A stretch of 64,000 bases of DNA. Origin: Plantibacter flavus (GTDB taxonomy: Bacteria > Actinomycetota > Actinomycetes > Actinomycetales > Microbacteriaceae). Where the stretch lies: the NCBI RefSeq assembly GCF_900177615.1, contig NZ_FXAP01000001.1, forward strand, positions 378,825 through 442,824, written 5' to 3'. This document shows, piece by piece, positions 52,215-62,110 of the stretch (its first letter is position 1; the number at the start of each line of letters is the position of its first letter). The notes below the pieces were generated by a model. That model was given only the letters and a program-made list of their open reading frames with translations. It did not search any database and was not told the DNA's origin. The position numbers were made by a program, and so were the translations under genes.

Positions 52215-53234
52215 TCACGCCAGGTGCACCGCTCCGAGCGCGAGCACCGCGATGAGGAGCCAGGAGACGAGCCCGACGACGAGCGCGCGCCACCCGGTGG
52301 TGACGAGCGTGCGGACGCGGATCGCGGCGCCGAGCGCGAAGAGCGCCATCGCCAGCAGTGCGGTCTGCACGCCGTCGGCGACGTCGAGGACGAGCTCGGG
52401 CACCGGGAGCAGGGTGCGGACGAGGACCGCGGCGATGAAGCCCGCCACGAACAGCGGGACGATCGGCGGTCGGGCTGCGGTCGCGGCTCCGTCGGCATCG
52501 ACCTGAGCACCGGCGCCGGCCGACACCGCCAGGAGTCGGCGGCGCTCGATCGTCGCGGCGGCGGCGACCATGGGGGCGAGGAGCACGACGCGGGTCAGCT
52601 TGACGACGACGGCGATCGCGAGTGCGCTCGTGCCGGCGATCTGGGCGGTCGCGACGACCTGACCCACATCGTGCACGCTCGCCCCCACCCAGTGACCGAA
52701 CTGCTCGTCACTGAGGCCGAGGGGGCCACGGAGCGCCGGGAGGACGAAGATCGCGAGGGTCCCGCAGAGGGTGACGAGCGCGACGGGCGTCGCCTGCTCC
52801 TCGTCCTTCGCCTTCACGACGCCGCTCATCGCGCCGATGGCGGAGGCGCCGCAGATGGAGAAGCCCGTGGCGATGAGGAGCGGTTCGGGGCCCGTGAGCC
52901 CCAGTCTCCGGCCGAGCCAGAGGGTGACGAAGAAGGTGACGACGACGATCGCGACCGTGGTGGCGAGGGTGACCCACCCGAGGCCGGCGATGTCGACGAG
53001 GCTCAGCTTCAGCCCCAGTAGGACGACACCGATCCGCATGAACCGTTTCGCGCTCATGCCGAGTCCCGGCTTCAGGACACCCGCCGCGAGCCGCTGGAAC
53101 GCGGGGAGCTGGCCCACCACCATGCCGAGCAGGACGCTCGCGGTCAGGAGCGGGACGACCGGCAGGAGCGTGTGGAGGCCCAGGGCGGCGAGCGCCGCTG
53201 CACCGGCGACGAGCACCCCGGGGAGTGCCTTCAT
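52215..53234 (-). CDS. YeiH/PSE family putative sulfate exporter
   Basis: 339 residues, about ten membrane helices. Family markers are GMSAKRFMRIGVVLLGLKLSLVDI, LIATGFSICGASAIGAMSGVV and HWVGASVHDVGQVVATAQ. Members of the group include bacterial YeiH and are proposed to export sulfate or sulfonate-derived anions; not proven here. ATG 53234 with GGGAGGA upstream. It follows the mannosyltransferase gene by 13 bp. Confidence 0.85.
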   Translation of the reverse strand: MKALPGVLVAGAAALAALGLHTLLPVVPLLTASVLLGMVVGQLPAFQRLAAGVLKPGLGMSAKRFMRIGVVLLGLKLSLVDIAGLGWVTLATTVAIVVVTFFVTLWLGRRLGLTGPEPLLIATGFSICGASAIGAMSGVVKAKDEEQATPVALVTLCGTLAIFVLPALRGPLGLSDEQFGHWVGASVHDVGQVVATAQIAGTSALAIAVVVKLTRVVLLAPMVAAAATIERRRLLAVSAGAGAQVDADGAATAARPPIVPLFVAGFIAAVLVRTLLPVPELVLDVADGVQTALLAMALFALGAAIRVRTLVTTGWRALVVGLVSWLLIAVLALGAVHLA

Positions 53235-53247
53235 CGTCGTCCTCCCG

Positions 53248-54837
53248 TCACACCCATGACGGCAACCAGGCGTGCAGGTGCCAGAACCAGTAGGGCACGG
53301 TGATGGCGGTCCAGAGCGGATACCAGAAGATGCTCAACAGCGTCGTGATGGTCACGAACACCCCGATGACGCCGACGCCGGCGAACCGTCGTTCCTCCGG
53401 GTCGTCGCGGGACCCGAGGATCTTCCCGATCGCGAAGACGAGCGCCAGGATGAGGTACGGCTCGAAGACGATCGTGTAGAACTGGAACACCGTCCGGTTC
53501 AGGTAGAGCAGCCAGGGCAGGTACCCCGCTGCGACCCCGAGGACGATGAGCCCGACCTGCCACTCGCGGTACCGGCCGAGCCGGTAGACGCAGTACCCGA
53601 GCGCGACGGCGGCTCCCCACCAGATGAGCGGGTTGCCGATCGAGGTGATCGCGGAAGAGCAGGCGTCCCACGCGCAGCCGTCGGTCCCGGTGGCGGGGGA
53701 CTGGTAGTACATGCTCGTCGGCCGGATCATGAGCAGCCAGCCGAGCGGGTTCGCGGCGTAGGGGTGCGGGGTGCTGAGGCCGACGTGGAAGCTGTAGGCG
53801 CTCTGGTGGTAGTGGAGGAGGCTCTGGAACCAGTGCGGGACCCACGCGAAGGTGCCGGTCCAGGCGTTGCCCACGGCGTCCGCCCACTGGCGGTCGTACC
53901 CGCCGGACGTCCTGATCCATCCGGTCCAGCTGGCGAGGTACACGACGGCGGCCACGGGGACGAGGGTCACGAAGGACACGGGGCCCTGCTTGAGGACCGC
54001 CGCGCTCGCCCACAGGCTGAGGCTCAGTCGGCGGCGGAGCAGGAGATCCGTGACGATCACGTACGCGCCGAACGCGGCGAGGAAGTACAGTCCGTTCCAC
54101 TTGACCGCGGTGGCCGCGCCGAACGCGACCCCTGCAGCGAGGAGCCATGGCCGCCACCAGAGGACGGGGCCCCAGGCCGGATCGGCGCCCCTCGCCCGGG
54201 CTGACGCGACCTTCGCCGCCAGGCGTGACGCGTGCCACGACCGGTCCAACAGGATCGCGCCGAATCCCGCCAGTACGAAGAACATGACGAAGTTGTCGAG
54301 CAGCGAGACCCGGGCCATGACGATCGCGTGCCCGTCGATCGCGAACAGGAACCCGGCCAGGACGGCGAGGATCGACGAGGTGAACAACCGCTTGGCGATG
54401 AGCGTGACGAGCAGGACCGCGAGCGTTCCGGCGATCACGGTGGAGATGCGCCACCCGGTGCTGTCGTCGATGCCGAACACGGCGATGCCGAGCGCGATCA
54501 GCCACTTGCCGAGCGGTGGGTGCACGACGTAGGAGGGATTCGTGCTCGGGCTGCCCGCGTCGCCGTTCGCGAAGCCCTCGTCCGCCCCGTCCGGCCAGGT
54601 GCTCTCGTAGCCGTTCAGCCACAGCGACCACGAGTCCTTCACGTAGAAGGTCTCGTCGAAGACGAGCGAGTGCGGGTGACCGAGGTTCCAGAACCGCAGC
54701 ACGAACGCGAGGAGCGTCACGGCGGCCGGACCGCCCCAGATCCAGAGCTTCCGGCGGCGCTCGGTGCGGAGCGTCCGCTCCCACCAGCGGTCGAGGCGGG
54801 ATCCCGTCACAGGGGCTTCCAGAAGATCGACCGACAC
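53248..54837 (-). CDS. pmt: protein O-mannosyltransferase (Pmt, GT39)
   Basis: 529 residues with about 11 membrane helices. Actinobacterial Pmt features: RFWNLGHPHSLVFDETFYVKD, where the DE pair is the catalytic Asp-Glu, and VVHPPLGKWLIALGI; a PMT 4TMC-type C-terminus completes it. It glycosylates secreted proteins with mannose from polyprenyl phosphate, coupled to Sec export. GTG 54837 is preceded by TTAGAT at 6 nt. Divergent from rsmI with only 41 bp between start codons, so the promoters nearly touch. Confidence 0.9.
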   Translation of the reverse strand: MSVDLLEAPVTGSRLDRWWERTLRTERRRKLWIWGGPAAVTLLAFVLRFWNLGHPHSLVFDETFYVKDSWSLWLNGYESTWPDGADEGFANGDAGSPSTNPSYVVHPPLGKWLIALGIAVFGIDDSTGWRISTVIAGTLAVLLVTLIAKRLFTSSILAVLAGFLFAIDGHAIVMARVSLLDNFVMFFVLAGFGAILLDRSWHASRLAAKVASARARGADPAWGPVLWWRPWLLAAGVAFGAATAVKWNGLYFLAAFGAYVIVTDLLLRRRLSLSLWASAAVLKQGPVSFVTLVPVAAVVYLASWTGWIRTSGGYDRQWADAVGNAWTGTFAWVPHWFQSLLHYHQSAYSFHVGLSTPHPYAANPLGWLLMIRPTSMYYQSPATGTDGCAWDACSSAITSIGNPLIWWGAAVALGYCVYRLGRYREWQVGLIVLGVAAGYLPWLLYLNRTVFQFYTIVFEPYLILALVFAIGKILGSRDDPEERRFAGVGVIGVFVTITTLLSIFWYPLWTAITVPYWFWHLHAWLPSWV

Positions 54838-54878
54838 CGTCTCATCTAACCACCCCGACCGGATGGGAGACTGGTCCG

Positions 54879-55736
54879 GTGATCATCCTCGGAGCGACCC
54901 CCATCGGCAACCTCGGCGATGCGTCGCCACGACTCCGGGAGGCGCTGGCCGCGGCGGAGGTCATCGTCGCCGAGGACACCCGGACGGCCATCCACCTGCT
55001 GCGCGCCCTCGGTGTGGAATCGCGGCCGCGCCTCATCGCCATGCACGATCACAACGAGCGCGAACGTGCGGCCGAGATCGTCGAACTGGCGCGTGAGACC
55101 GACGTCCTCGTGCTCAGCGACGCCGGCATGCCGACCGTGTCCGACCCTGGATTCCACCTCGTCGACGCGGCGGCGGCCGCAGACGTCCAGGTCACCGCGA
55201 TCCCCGGGCCGTCGGCGGTCGTGACGGCGCTCGCCGTGTCCGGCCTCGCGACCGACCGCTTCACCTTCGAGGGGTTCCTCCCGCGGAAGCCGGGCGACCG
55301 ACGCAGCAGCCTCCGAGGCCTCGCGACCGAGCCGCGGACGATGGTGTTCTTCGAATCGCCCAACCGACTCGCCTCCTCCCTCGAGGACATCGCCTCCGTG
55401 CTCGGCGCCGATCGTCGCGTGGCGGTGTGCCGGGAGCTCACGAAGCTGTTCGAGGAGGTCAAGCGGGGGACGGCCGCTGAACTGGCCGACTGGGCGTCCG
55501 GGGGTGTGAAAGGCGAGATCTGCATCGTCATCGCCGGTGCGGAGGCCGTCGAGGCCGATCCGGCCACCGCGCTCGAGCAGGTGCTCGCGCTCGTGGCCTC
55601 GGGCACGCGCCTGAAGGACGCCTCCAACGAGGTCGCCGAGGCCACCGGACTCTCAAAGCGCGACCTGTACCAGGCGGCCCTCGCAGCCCGGCCCCCGAAG
55701 GCGTCGCCGGGCGCGCAGGTTCGTCCCGCACCGTAA
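54879..55736 (+). CDS. rsmI: 16S rRNA (cytidine-1402-2'-O)-methyltransferase RsmI
   Basis: 285 residues. SAM-binding and RsmI signatures: LGATPIGNLGDASPRLREAL, AEDTRTAIHLL, LSDAGMPTVSDPG, IPGPSAVVTALAVSGL and EGFLPRK. Modifies C1402 of 16S rRNA. GTG 54879 lies 6 nt after GAGACT (54867-54872), with GGGAGA overlapping. First of a series of translation genes (rsmI, metG, rsmA). Confidence 0.95.
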   Translation: MIILGATPIGNLGDASPRLREALAAAEVIVAEDTRTAIHLLRALGVESRPRLIAMHDHNERERAAEIVELARETDVLVLSDAGMPTVSDPGFHLVDAAAAADVQVTAIPGPSAVVTALAVSGLATDRFTFEGFLPRKPGDRRSSLRGLATEPRTMVFFESPNRLASSLEDIASVLGADRRVAVCRELTKLFEEVKRGTAAELADWASGGVKGEICIVIAGAEAVEADPATALEQVLALVASGTRLKDASNEVAEATGLSKRDLYQAALAARPPKASPGAQVRPAP

Positions 55737-55777
55737 CAGGCACGGTGGTGACTCCCGCTCGTCCTAGGATTGACCCC

Positions 55778-57358
55778 ATGGCCGACGGCACCTCGTTCTA
55801 CATCACCACGCCCATCTTCTACGTCAACGATGCCCCGCACATCGGGCACGCCTACACGGAGGTGGCCGCGGACGTCCTCGCGCGCTGGCACCGTCAGGCC
55901 GGAGACCGCACCTGGTTCCTGACCGGGACCGACGAGCACGGCCAGAAGATCCTGCGCACGGCGACCGCGAACGGCGTGACGCCGAAGGAGTGGGCCGACA
56001 AGCTCGTCAGCGAGTCCTGGTACCCGCTGCTCGACACGATCGACATCTCGAACGACGACTTCATCCGCACGACTGACGAGCGGCACGAGCAGAACGTCCA
56101 ACTCTTCCTCCAGCGTCTGTACGACGCCGGCTACATCTACACCGGTGAGTTCGAGGGGTACTACTGCGTCGGCTGTGAGGAGTACAAGCAGGAGAGCGAC
56201 CTCGTGCAGGGCACCGGCGAGTACGTCGGGCAGCTCGTGTGCGCGATCCACTCGAAGCCGGTCGAACTGCTCCAGGAGAGCAACTACTTCTTCCGCATGA
56301 GCGACTTCGCCGAGCGCCTGCTGGCCCTCTACGAGGAGCGACCGGAGTTCGTGCAGCCGGAGTCGGCGCGCAACGAGGTCATCCAGTTCGTGCGCCAGGG
56401 GCTCAAGGACCTGTCCATCTCCCGCTCGACCTTCGACTGGGGCATCAAGGTCCCGTGGGACGAGAGCCACGTCGTCTACGTGTGGTTCGACGCCCTGCTC
56501 AACTACATCACCGCCGCCGGGTACGGCTCCGACGAGGAGGCGTTCGCCGAGCGCTGGCCCGCCACGCAGATCGTCGGCAAGGACATCCTGCGGTTCCACG
56601 CGGTCATCTGGCCGGCCATGCTCATGGCCGCCGGGCTCGAGGTCCCGAAGCGGGTCTTCGGTCACGGCTGGTTGCTCGTCGGCGGCGAGAAGATGTCGAA
56701 GTCGAAGCTCACCGGTATCGCACCGAGTGAGATCACCGACACCTTCGGTTCCGACGCGTTCCGCTACTACTTCATGCGCGCCATCGCCTTCGGGCAGGAC
56801 GGTTCGTTCAGCTGGGAGGACCTCTCCGCGCGGTACCAGGCGGAGCTCGCGAACGGCTTCGGCAACCTCGCCTCGCGCGTGCTCGCCATGGTGACGCGGT
56901 ACTTCGACGGCGTCGTGCCGGTGAGCGGTCCTGCCGAACCGGCCGACGTGGCCATCCAGGAGACGGTCGCCCGGGCTGCTGCGGACGCCGACGCCGCGAT
57001 CGAGCGCCTCGCCATCCAGGACGCGCTCGCGGCCATCTGGCGGATCGTCGACGAGCTGAACGGCTACATCACCGAGCAGGAGCCGTGGGCGCTCGCGAAG
57101 GACGAGACCAAGCGGGAGCGGCTCGGCACCGTGCTCGCCACGGCGGTCGAGGGCCTGCGCGCCCTGTCGGTGCTGCTCCACCCCTTCGTCCCGAAGGCGA
57201 CCACCAAGCTGTGGGCCGCCCTCGGCGCCGAAGCCGCCCTCGGCGAGCTCGGGGCACAGCGCATCGGCGACGTCGGCGCCTGGGGGCAGCTGCCCGCCGG
57301 CACCTCGGTGGCAGGGCTCGAGCCCCTGTTCCCGCGGATCGAGGCCGTCGCCGAATGA
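55778..57358 (+). CDS. metG: methionyl-tRNA synthetase
   Basis: 526 residues, the short form without a C-terminal tRNA-binding domain. Class I signatures: HIGH in NDAPHIGHAYTE and KMSKS in GEKMSKSKLTG. The zinc-binding insertion shows YCVGCEEY. ATG 55778 follows TAGGAT (55765-55770) by 7 nt, a leaderless start, so there is no T-box or other leader. Its stop overlaps the tatD start. Confidence 0.97.
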   Translation: MADGTSFYITTPIFYVNDAPHIGHAYTEVAADVLARWHRQAGDRTWFLTGTDEHGQKILRTATANGVTPKEWADKLVSESWYPLLDTIDISNDDFIRTTDERHEQNVQLFLQRLYDAGYIYTGEFEGYYCVGCEEYKQESDLVQGTGEYVGQLVCAIHSKPVELLQESNYFFRMSDFAERLLALYEERPEFVQPESARNEVIQFVRQGLKDLSISRSTFDWGIKVPWDESHVVYVWFDALLNYITAAGYGSDEEAFAERWPATQIVGKDILRFHAVIWPAMLMAAGLEVPKRVFGHGWLLVGGEKMSKSKLTGIAPSEITDTFGSDAFRYYFMRAIAFGQDGSFSWEDLSARYQAELANGFGNLASRVLAMVTRYFDGVVPVSGPAEPADVAIQETVARAAADADAAIERLAIQDALAAIWRIVDELNGYITEQEPWALAKDETKRERLGTVLATAVEGLRALSVLLHPFVPKATTKLWAALGAEAALGELGAQRIGDVGAWGQLPAGTSVAGLEPLFPRIEAVAE

Positions 57359-58260
57359 GCGGGGGCGTCGCGCCGGATCCGGCCGCCACACCGCACCTGC
57401 GGCAGCGCGAAGCGGGGGAGCGGAAGCAGCTGAGCTACCCCGAAGCACCTGAGGCGCTGCCGGTCGCGGTCTACGACAACCACACGCACCTCGAGCACGC
57501 CGACGGCGACGCCCCGCTGACCCCGTCCGAGCACTTGGACCGTGCGGCCTCCGTCGGGGTCCGCGGCATCGTGCAGGTCGGCACCGACGTCGAGACCTCG
57601 CGCTGGTCGGCGGCTCTGGCCGCTCGGGACCCCCGCGTGCTCGCAGCGGTCGCGATCCACCCCAACGACGCACCGGACCTCGACCGCGCGGGAACGCTGG
57701 ACGAAGCGCTGGCCGAGATCGACCGCTTGGCGGCGAAGCCCCGCGTCCGCGCCGTCGGGGAGACCGGCCTCGACTTCTTCCGCACCGAGGAGGACGGCCG
57801 AGCGGCGCAGTTCGCATCGTTCGAAGCACACATCGCCATCGCGAAGCGGCACGGTGTCGCACTGCAGATCCACGATCGCGACGCCCACGACGAGGTCGTC
57901 GCGACGCTCCTCCGGGTGGGCGCTCCCGAACGCACCGTCTTCCACTGCTTCTCGGGCGGCCCGGAGCTCGCCGAGCTGTGCGCCGAGCACGGCTGGTACG
58001 CCTCCTTCGCCGGGACGGTGACGTTCAAGAACGCCGCACCGCTGCGTGAGGCGCTCGCGATCCTGCCCCGCGAGTTGATCATGGTCGAGACCGACGCGCC
58101 CTACCTCACGCCCGCCCCGTTCCGCGGTCGGCCGAACGCGCCGTACCTCCTCCCGTACACGGTGCGCGGTATGGCCGAGCACCTGGGCGAGGACGTCGCC
58201 GCGTTCGCGACGCAGCTCGCGACGAACACCGAGCGCGTCTACGGCTCCTGGGCCGACTGA
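57355..58260 (+). CDS. tatD: TatD family metal-dependent deoxyribonuclease
   Basis: 301 residues. Metal ligands in YDNHTHLEHADGD, GETGLDFFR, QIHDRDAHDEV, HCFSGG and ETDAPYLTPAPFRG. TatD enzymes are 3'-5' exonucleases or D-aminoacyl-type hydrolases. Begins ATGA overlapping the metG stop. An N-terminal stretch of about 40 residues precedes the catalytic domain. Confidence 0.95.
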   Translation: MSGGVAPDPAATPHLRQREAGERKQLSYPEAPEALPVAVYDNHTHLEHADGDAPLTPSEHLDRAASVGVRGIVQVGTDVETSRWSAALAARDPRVLAAVAIHPNDAPDLDRAGTLDEALAEIDRLAAKPRVRAVGETGLDFFRTEEDGRAAQFASFEAHIAIAKRHGVALQIHDRDAHDEVVATLLRVGAPERTVFHCFSGGPELAELCAEHGWYASFAGTVTFKNAAPLREALAILPRELIMVETDAPYLTPAPFRGRPNAPYLLPYTVRGMAEHLGEDVAAFATQLATNTERVYGSWAD

Positions 58261-58266
58261 GCGACT

Positions 58267-58313
58267 GAGCCGGTCACGGAGCCTCGCGCCCTTCGCCCGA
58301 CGAGGACCGGCTC
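58267..58313. terminator. possible hairpin between tatD and rsmA
   Basis: Nine-bp arms GAGCCGGTC (58267-58275) and GACCGGCTC (58305-58313) separated by 29 nt. The loop is long and there is no T-run, so terminator function is doubtful. rsmA has its own promoter just after it. Confidence 0.35.
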
Positions 58314-58335
58314 CGCGATCAGGGATACTGGAGGG

Positions 58336-59187
58336 ATGACCGCCTCCGTCGCCCTGCTCGGCCCCGCCGAGATCCGAGATCTCGCCACCCTGCTGGACGT
58401 GACGCCGACGAAGAAGCTCGGTCAGAACTTCGTCATCGACGCGAACACCGTCCGCAAGATCGTCTCGGTCGCGCATGTCGCTCCGGGCGACGTCGTCGTC
58501 GAGATCGGCCCCGGCCTCGGCTCGTTGACCCTCGGCCTGCTCGAGGCCGACGTGAGCGTCGTCGCCGTCGAGATCGACGGTCGGCTCGCCAAGCAGCTGC
58601 CGCTCACCGTGGGGGAGATGGCACCGGGCATGATCGACCGGTTGTCGGTCGTCCACGAGGACGCGATGCGCATCGAGGAACTCCCCGCGCAACCCAATCG
58701 ACTCGTCGCCAATCTGCCGTACAACATCTCCGTGCCCGTCCTCCTGCACTTCCTGGAGCACTTCACCTCGCTGACGGCCGGTGTCGTCATGGTGCAGGCC
58801 GAGGTCGGCTACCGGCTCGCAGCCGGCCCGGGGAGCAAGGTCTACGGCGCCCCGAGCGCGAAGGCCGCCTGGTACGGCGCGTGGCGCATCGCCGGCCAGG
58901 TGAGTCGGCAGGTGTTCTGGCCCATCCCGAACGTCGACTCCGTGCTCGTCGGGTTCGAGCGGCGCAGCGACGTCATCGGCACCGATGAGGAGCGCATCAC
59001 GACCTTCGCGCTCATCGACGCGGCGTTCCAGCAGCGTCGCAAGATGCTCCGGCAGGCACTCGGGAGCGTCCTCGGCAGCTCCCAGGCCGCGACGGAGCAG
59101 ATGGAGGCCGCCGGGGTGAAGCCGACGGCCCGCGGCGAGGAGCTCACGGTCCACGACTTCCTGTCGATCGTGCGTGCGGGACGATAA
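58336..59187 (+). CDS. rsmA: 16S rRNA (adenine-1518/1519-N6)-dimethyltransferase RsmA (KsgA)
   Basis: 283 residues. Signatures: KKLGQNFVIDANTVRKIV, VVEIGPGLGSLTLGLL (SAM site), AVEIDGRLA and the catalytic NLPYNISVPVL. Methylates A1518 and A1519 of 16S rRNA. ATG 58336 lies 6 nt after GATACT (58324-58329) and the spacer is GGAGGG. Confidence 0.96.
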   Translation: MTASVALLGPAEIRDLATLLDVTPTKKLGQNFVIDANTVRKIVSVAHVAPGDVVVEIGPGLGSLTLGLLEADVSVVAVEIDGRLAKQLPLTVGEMAPGMIDRLSVVHEDAMRIEELPAQPNRLVANLPYNISVPVLLHFLEHFTSLTAGVVMVQAEVGYRLAAGPGSKVYGAPSAKAAWYGAWRIAGQVSRQVFWPIPNVDSVLVGFERRSDVIGTDEERITTFALIDAAFQQRRKMLRQALGSVLGSSQAATEQMEAAGVKPTARGEELTVHDFLSIVRAGR

Positions 59188-59196
59188 CGTTGGCGC

Positions 59197-60264
59197 ATGA
59201 CCGCTGATGCTCGATTCCCGCTGAACGTCCCCGACATCCACCGCCCGTACGCCGCGGCGGACGACCGCTACGCGCGGAACGACTACCGCCAGGTCGGCAC
59301 CTCGGGGCTCTTCCTCCCACCGATCTCGCTCGGCCTCTGGTACAACTTCGGCGACAACCGGCCGTTCGACGGGCAGCGCGCGCTCCTGCGCCACGCGTTC
59401 GACCACGGCATCACCCACTTCGACCTGGCGAACAACTACGGCCCGCCCTACGGTTCCGCCGAGACGAACTTCGGTCGGATGATGCGCGAGGACTTCGGTC
59501 CGTACCGCAACGAGCTCATCATCTCCTCGAAGGCCGGCTACGACTTCTGGCCAGGCCCGTACGGCAACTTCGGTTCGAAGAAGTACCTGACCGCGAGCCT
59601 CGACGAGTCGCTCGAGCGGATGGGTCTCGACTACGTCGACATCTTCTACTCGCACCGGGTCGACGAGGTCACGCCCATCGAGGAGACCGTGGGCGCGCTC
59701 GACGCGATCGTGCGCTCCGGCAAGGCCCTGTACGTCGGCATCTCCTCGTACTCGGCCGAGCGGACCGCCGCCGCACACGCCGTCGCTCGCGAGCTCGGCA
59801 CGCCGCTCGTGATCCACCAGCCGTCGTACTCGATCCTCAACCGCTGGGTCGAGGACGGCCTCACCGAGGTGCTGACCGAGGCCGGTCTCGGCGCGATCGC
59901 CTTCGTGCCCCTCGCGCAGGGCCTGCTCACCGACAAGTACCTCGGCGACGGCCCTGCCGAACGCGCGACGAACCGTCCCTCCCTGCCCGACCGACAGGTG
60001 AGCGAGGAGATGGCGACCCGCCTCCGGTCCCTCAACGACATCGCCGTGGAGCGCGGGCAGACCCTCGCGCAGATGTCGCTCGCCTGGGTCTTGAACAACC
60101 CCGCGATCACCTCCGCCCTCATCGGCGCCTCCCGCCCCGAGCAACTCGACGAGAACCTGGCGGCGCTCGACGGCCCCGCGTTCACGACCGAGGAGCTCGA
60201 GGAGATCGACCGACTCGCGGAGGGCGCGGACGTCAACATCTGGGCGGACTCCTCCGACAAGTGA
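59197..60264 (+). CDS. aldo/keto reductase, YghZ (glyceraldehyde-3-phosphate reductase) type
   Basis: 355 residues. FDLANNYGPPYGSAETNFG, SSKAGYDFWPGPYG, FYSHRVDEVTP and the NADP site ALIGASRPEQLDEN match the YghZ/Kvbeta group. It would reduce small aldehydes such as L-glyceraldehyde 3-phosphate or methylglyoxal. ATG 59197 follows TAACGT (59185-59190) by 6 nt. It sits between rsmA and ispE, which are adjacent in many actinobacteria, so it is an insertion in that order. Confidence 0.92.
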   Translation: MTADARFPLNVPDIHRPYAAADDRYARNDYRQVGTSGLFLPPISLGLWYNFGDNRPFDGQRALLRHAFDHGITHFDLANNYGPPYGSAETNFGRMMREDFGPYRNELIISSKAGYDFWPGPYGNFGSKKYLTASLDESLERMGLDYVDIFYSHRVDEVTPIEETVGALDAIVRSGKALYVGISSYSAERTAAAHAVARELGTPLVIHQPSYSILNRWVEDGLTEVLTEAGLGAIAFVPLAQGLLTDKYLGDGPAERATNRPSLPDRQVSEEMATRLRSLNDIAVERGQTLAQMSLAWVLNNPAITSALIGASRPEQLDENLAALDGPAFTTEELEEIDRLAEGADVNIWADSSDK

Positions 60265-60304
60265 CGCGGTCTGAGGCGCCTGCTCGATCGACTAACTTGG
60301 AACA

Positions 60305-61243
60305 ATGACCACCGAGGCCATCCTCAAGCACGTCCACGTGCGAGCACCGGGGAAGATCAACGTCTTCCTCAAAGTCGGCGAAGTGATGGACGACGGCTAC
60401 CACGACGTCGCGACCGCCTACCAGGCGATCTCGCTGTACGAGGACGTGCATGCCTACCCGGCCGACGACTTCAGTGTGTCGTTCTCCGGCTCGGTGGACG
60501 TGTCGGGTGTGCCGACCGACACGAGCAACCTCGCCATCCGTGCCGCGAAGGCCCTCGCGAGACGGACCGGGTACCGTGGCGGTGTCCGGCTCGAGATCGA
60601 GAAGCACGTCCCGGTCGCCGGCGGGATGGGCGGCGGCTCAGCCGACGCCGCGGCCACGCTGCTCGCCTGTGACGCCCTCTGGGGGACCGAACGCAGCCGC
60701 GACGACCTCCTGGCGCTGGCGGCACGCCTCGGCGCCGACGTGCCCTTCGCCCTGCTCGGCGGCACCGCTGTCGGTACCGGCCGCGGCGACCAACTGAGCA
60801 GCGCGTTGGCCAAGGGGCAGTTCGAGTGGGTGCTCGCCCTCGCCGACTTCGGCATGTCGACCCCGCAGGTCTACCAGGAGCTCGACGCCCATCGGGCGCG
60901 GCACATCCTCGACATCTCGCCTTCCGGTCGCCAGCCGACGGTCGACGCCGCAGTGCTCCAGGCGTTGCGTGCGGGCGATGCCCACCTCCTCGGAGAGGTC
61001 CTCTACAACGACCTGCAGGCCGCTGCGCTGCAGCTGCGTCCGGTGCTGGGCGAGGTGCTCGAGTTCGGCGACTCCCAGGGCGCTCTCGGCAGCCTCGTCT
61101 CCGGCTCAGGGCCGACGATCGCCTTCCTGGCGGCAGACACCGACGACGCCGTCGAACTGCAGGTGACCCTCGCCTCGTACGGGCTGAAGGTCATCCGTGC
61201 CCACGGACCGGTCCACGGCGCCCGCATCGTCTCGCAGAACTGA
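60305..61243 (+). CDS. ispE: 4-diphosphocytidyl-2-C-methyl-D-erythritol kinase
   Basis: 312 residues. GHMP kinase signatures: [13 protein letters not shown] at the N-terminus, [17 protein letters not shown] (ATP loop) and [15 protein letters not shown]. Fourth step of the MEP isoprenoid pathway. ATG 60305 follows TAACTT (60293-60298) by 6 nt. Ends 22 bp before a long palindrome. Confidence 0.95.
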   Translation: MTTEAILKHVHVRAPGKINVFLKVGEVMDDGYHDVATAYQAISLYEDVHAYPADDFSVSFSGSVDVSGVPTDTSNLAIRAAKALARRTGYRGGVRLEIEKHVPVAGGMGGGSADAAATLLACDALWGTERSRDDLLALAARLGADVPFALLGGTAVGTGRGDQLSSALAKGQFEWVLALADFGMSTPQVYQELDAHRARHILDISPSGRQPTVDAAVLQALRAGDAHLLGEVLYNDLQAAALQLRPVLGEVLEFGDSQGALGSLVSGSGPTIAFLAADTDDAVELQVTLASYGLKVIRAHGPVHGARIVSQN

Positions 61244-61264
61244 GACGCGGCCCGCACGACACGA

Positions 61265-61298
61265 AGCAGCCCCGGTCGGATATCCGACCGGGGCTGCT
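61265..61298. terminator. 34-bp perfect palindrome between convergent genes
   Basis: A fully self-complementary sequence, each arm AGCAGCCCCGGTCGGAT, centred on 61281/61282. It lies between ispE (stop 61243) and the diiron gene (stop 61316), so it can end transcription in both directions. No T-run. Confidence 0.85.
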
Positions 61299-61315
61299 GT
61301 ACGAGGTGGCGTGGT

Positions 61316-62110
61316 TCAGGCCGCGACGCCACGTACGCGGAGCGAGTTCTCGATGATCGTGAGCCCTTCCATGCCGGGGAGCTTGGCGATGTGCCCGTCG
61401 ATGCGGCGCACCTCGGCCAGGCCGTCCTCGTCGCCGAAGAGGTGGCCCATGACGTGCGTGACCTCGGAGTCGGGCATGACGCCGGAACCGACGGGGCCCC
61501 ACACCTTGCGGAGCAGGAAGCGGGTGAGTCGACGAGCGCTCTTCGACGACTCCAGGCGCGCCTTGGCCTGGCTCGCGTAGAACGCCACGTGACGCGTCTC
61601 CTGCTTCGCGATCCGCTTGAGCAGCACCGAGAGCACCGGGTGCCGCTCCAACTGCGCGAGGCGGGTGTACGCGGCGGTCGCGGACCACTCGTTCGCCGCG
61701 CCCCAGCTCATGTGCACCGCGATGAAGTCGGTGCCCACGAGGTTGCCGAGGATCGACTGCTTGATGGGGTCGAGGCGGTCCTTCCAGCCGAGCTTCAGGC
61801 GCGTCGCCTTGAGCTCGTCGAAGTCGACCGTGATGTCGTGGGCGGCGAGGACGGCGGCGAGCGCCTCCCCGTGCCAGAACTCCTCACGGTTCCACATGGT
61901 CATGAACGCGCCGACCTCGTCGTCCTCGTGGGACGGCGTCATGAGCATGTCGCGCAGGTAGCAGACCGTGTGGTACTCGATGTCGCACATGTAGCGCAGG
62001 CTGCGCAGGGTGGAAGCGGGGAGCGGGTTCGTCTTGAACTCGTCGAAGTCGAGGTCGCTCCAGTTCACCGAGACACTCGTCTCGGTGAACTTGTCGATGT
62101 CAAACGCCAT
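61316..62110 (-). CDS. ferritin-like diiron protein (acyl-ACP desaturase-like)
   Basis: 264 residues, mostly helical. Four-helix diiron ligand pattern E, ExxH, E, ExxH: E45 (CDIEYH), E77-F-W-H80, E141 (ANEWS) and E171-T-R-H174. This fits an acyl-ACP desaturase-like or related oxygen-activating protein; substrate unknown. The ATG at 62110 lies inside the 3' end of the upstream gene (overlap 11 nt), so it is translationally coupled to the acyl-reductase/HAD fusion, which points to lipid or fatty-aldehyde chemistry (inference). Confidence 0.75.
   Translation of the reverse strand: MAFDIDKFTETSVSVNWSDLDFDEFKTNPLPASTLRSLRYMCDIEYHTVCYLRDMLMTPSHEDDEVGAFMTMWNREEFWHGEALAAVLAAHDITVDFDELKATRLKLGWKDRLDPIKQSILGNLVGTDFIAVHMSWGAANEWSATAAYTRLAQLERHPVLSVLLKRIAKQETRHVAFYASQAKARLESSKSARRLTRFLLRKVWGPVGSGVMPDSEVTHVMGHLFGDEDGLAEVRRIDGHIAKLPGMEGLTIIENSLRVRGVAA

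Noticed and set aside
55737-55777. T-box leader of metG
   Set aside because: Only 41 bp separate rsmI and metG and the promoter fits a leaderless mRNA.
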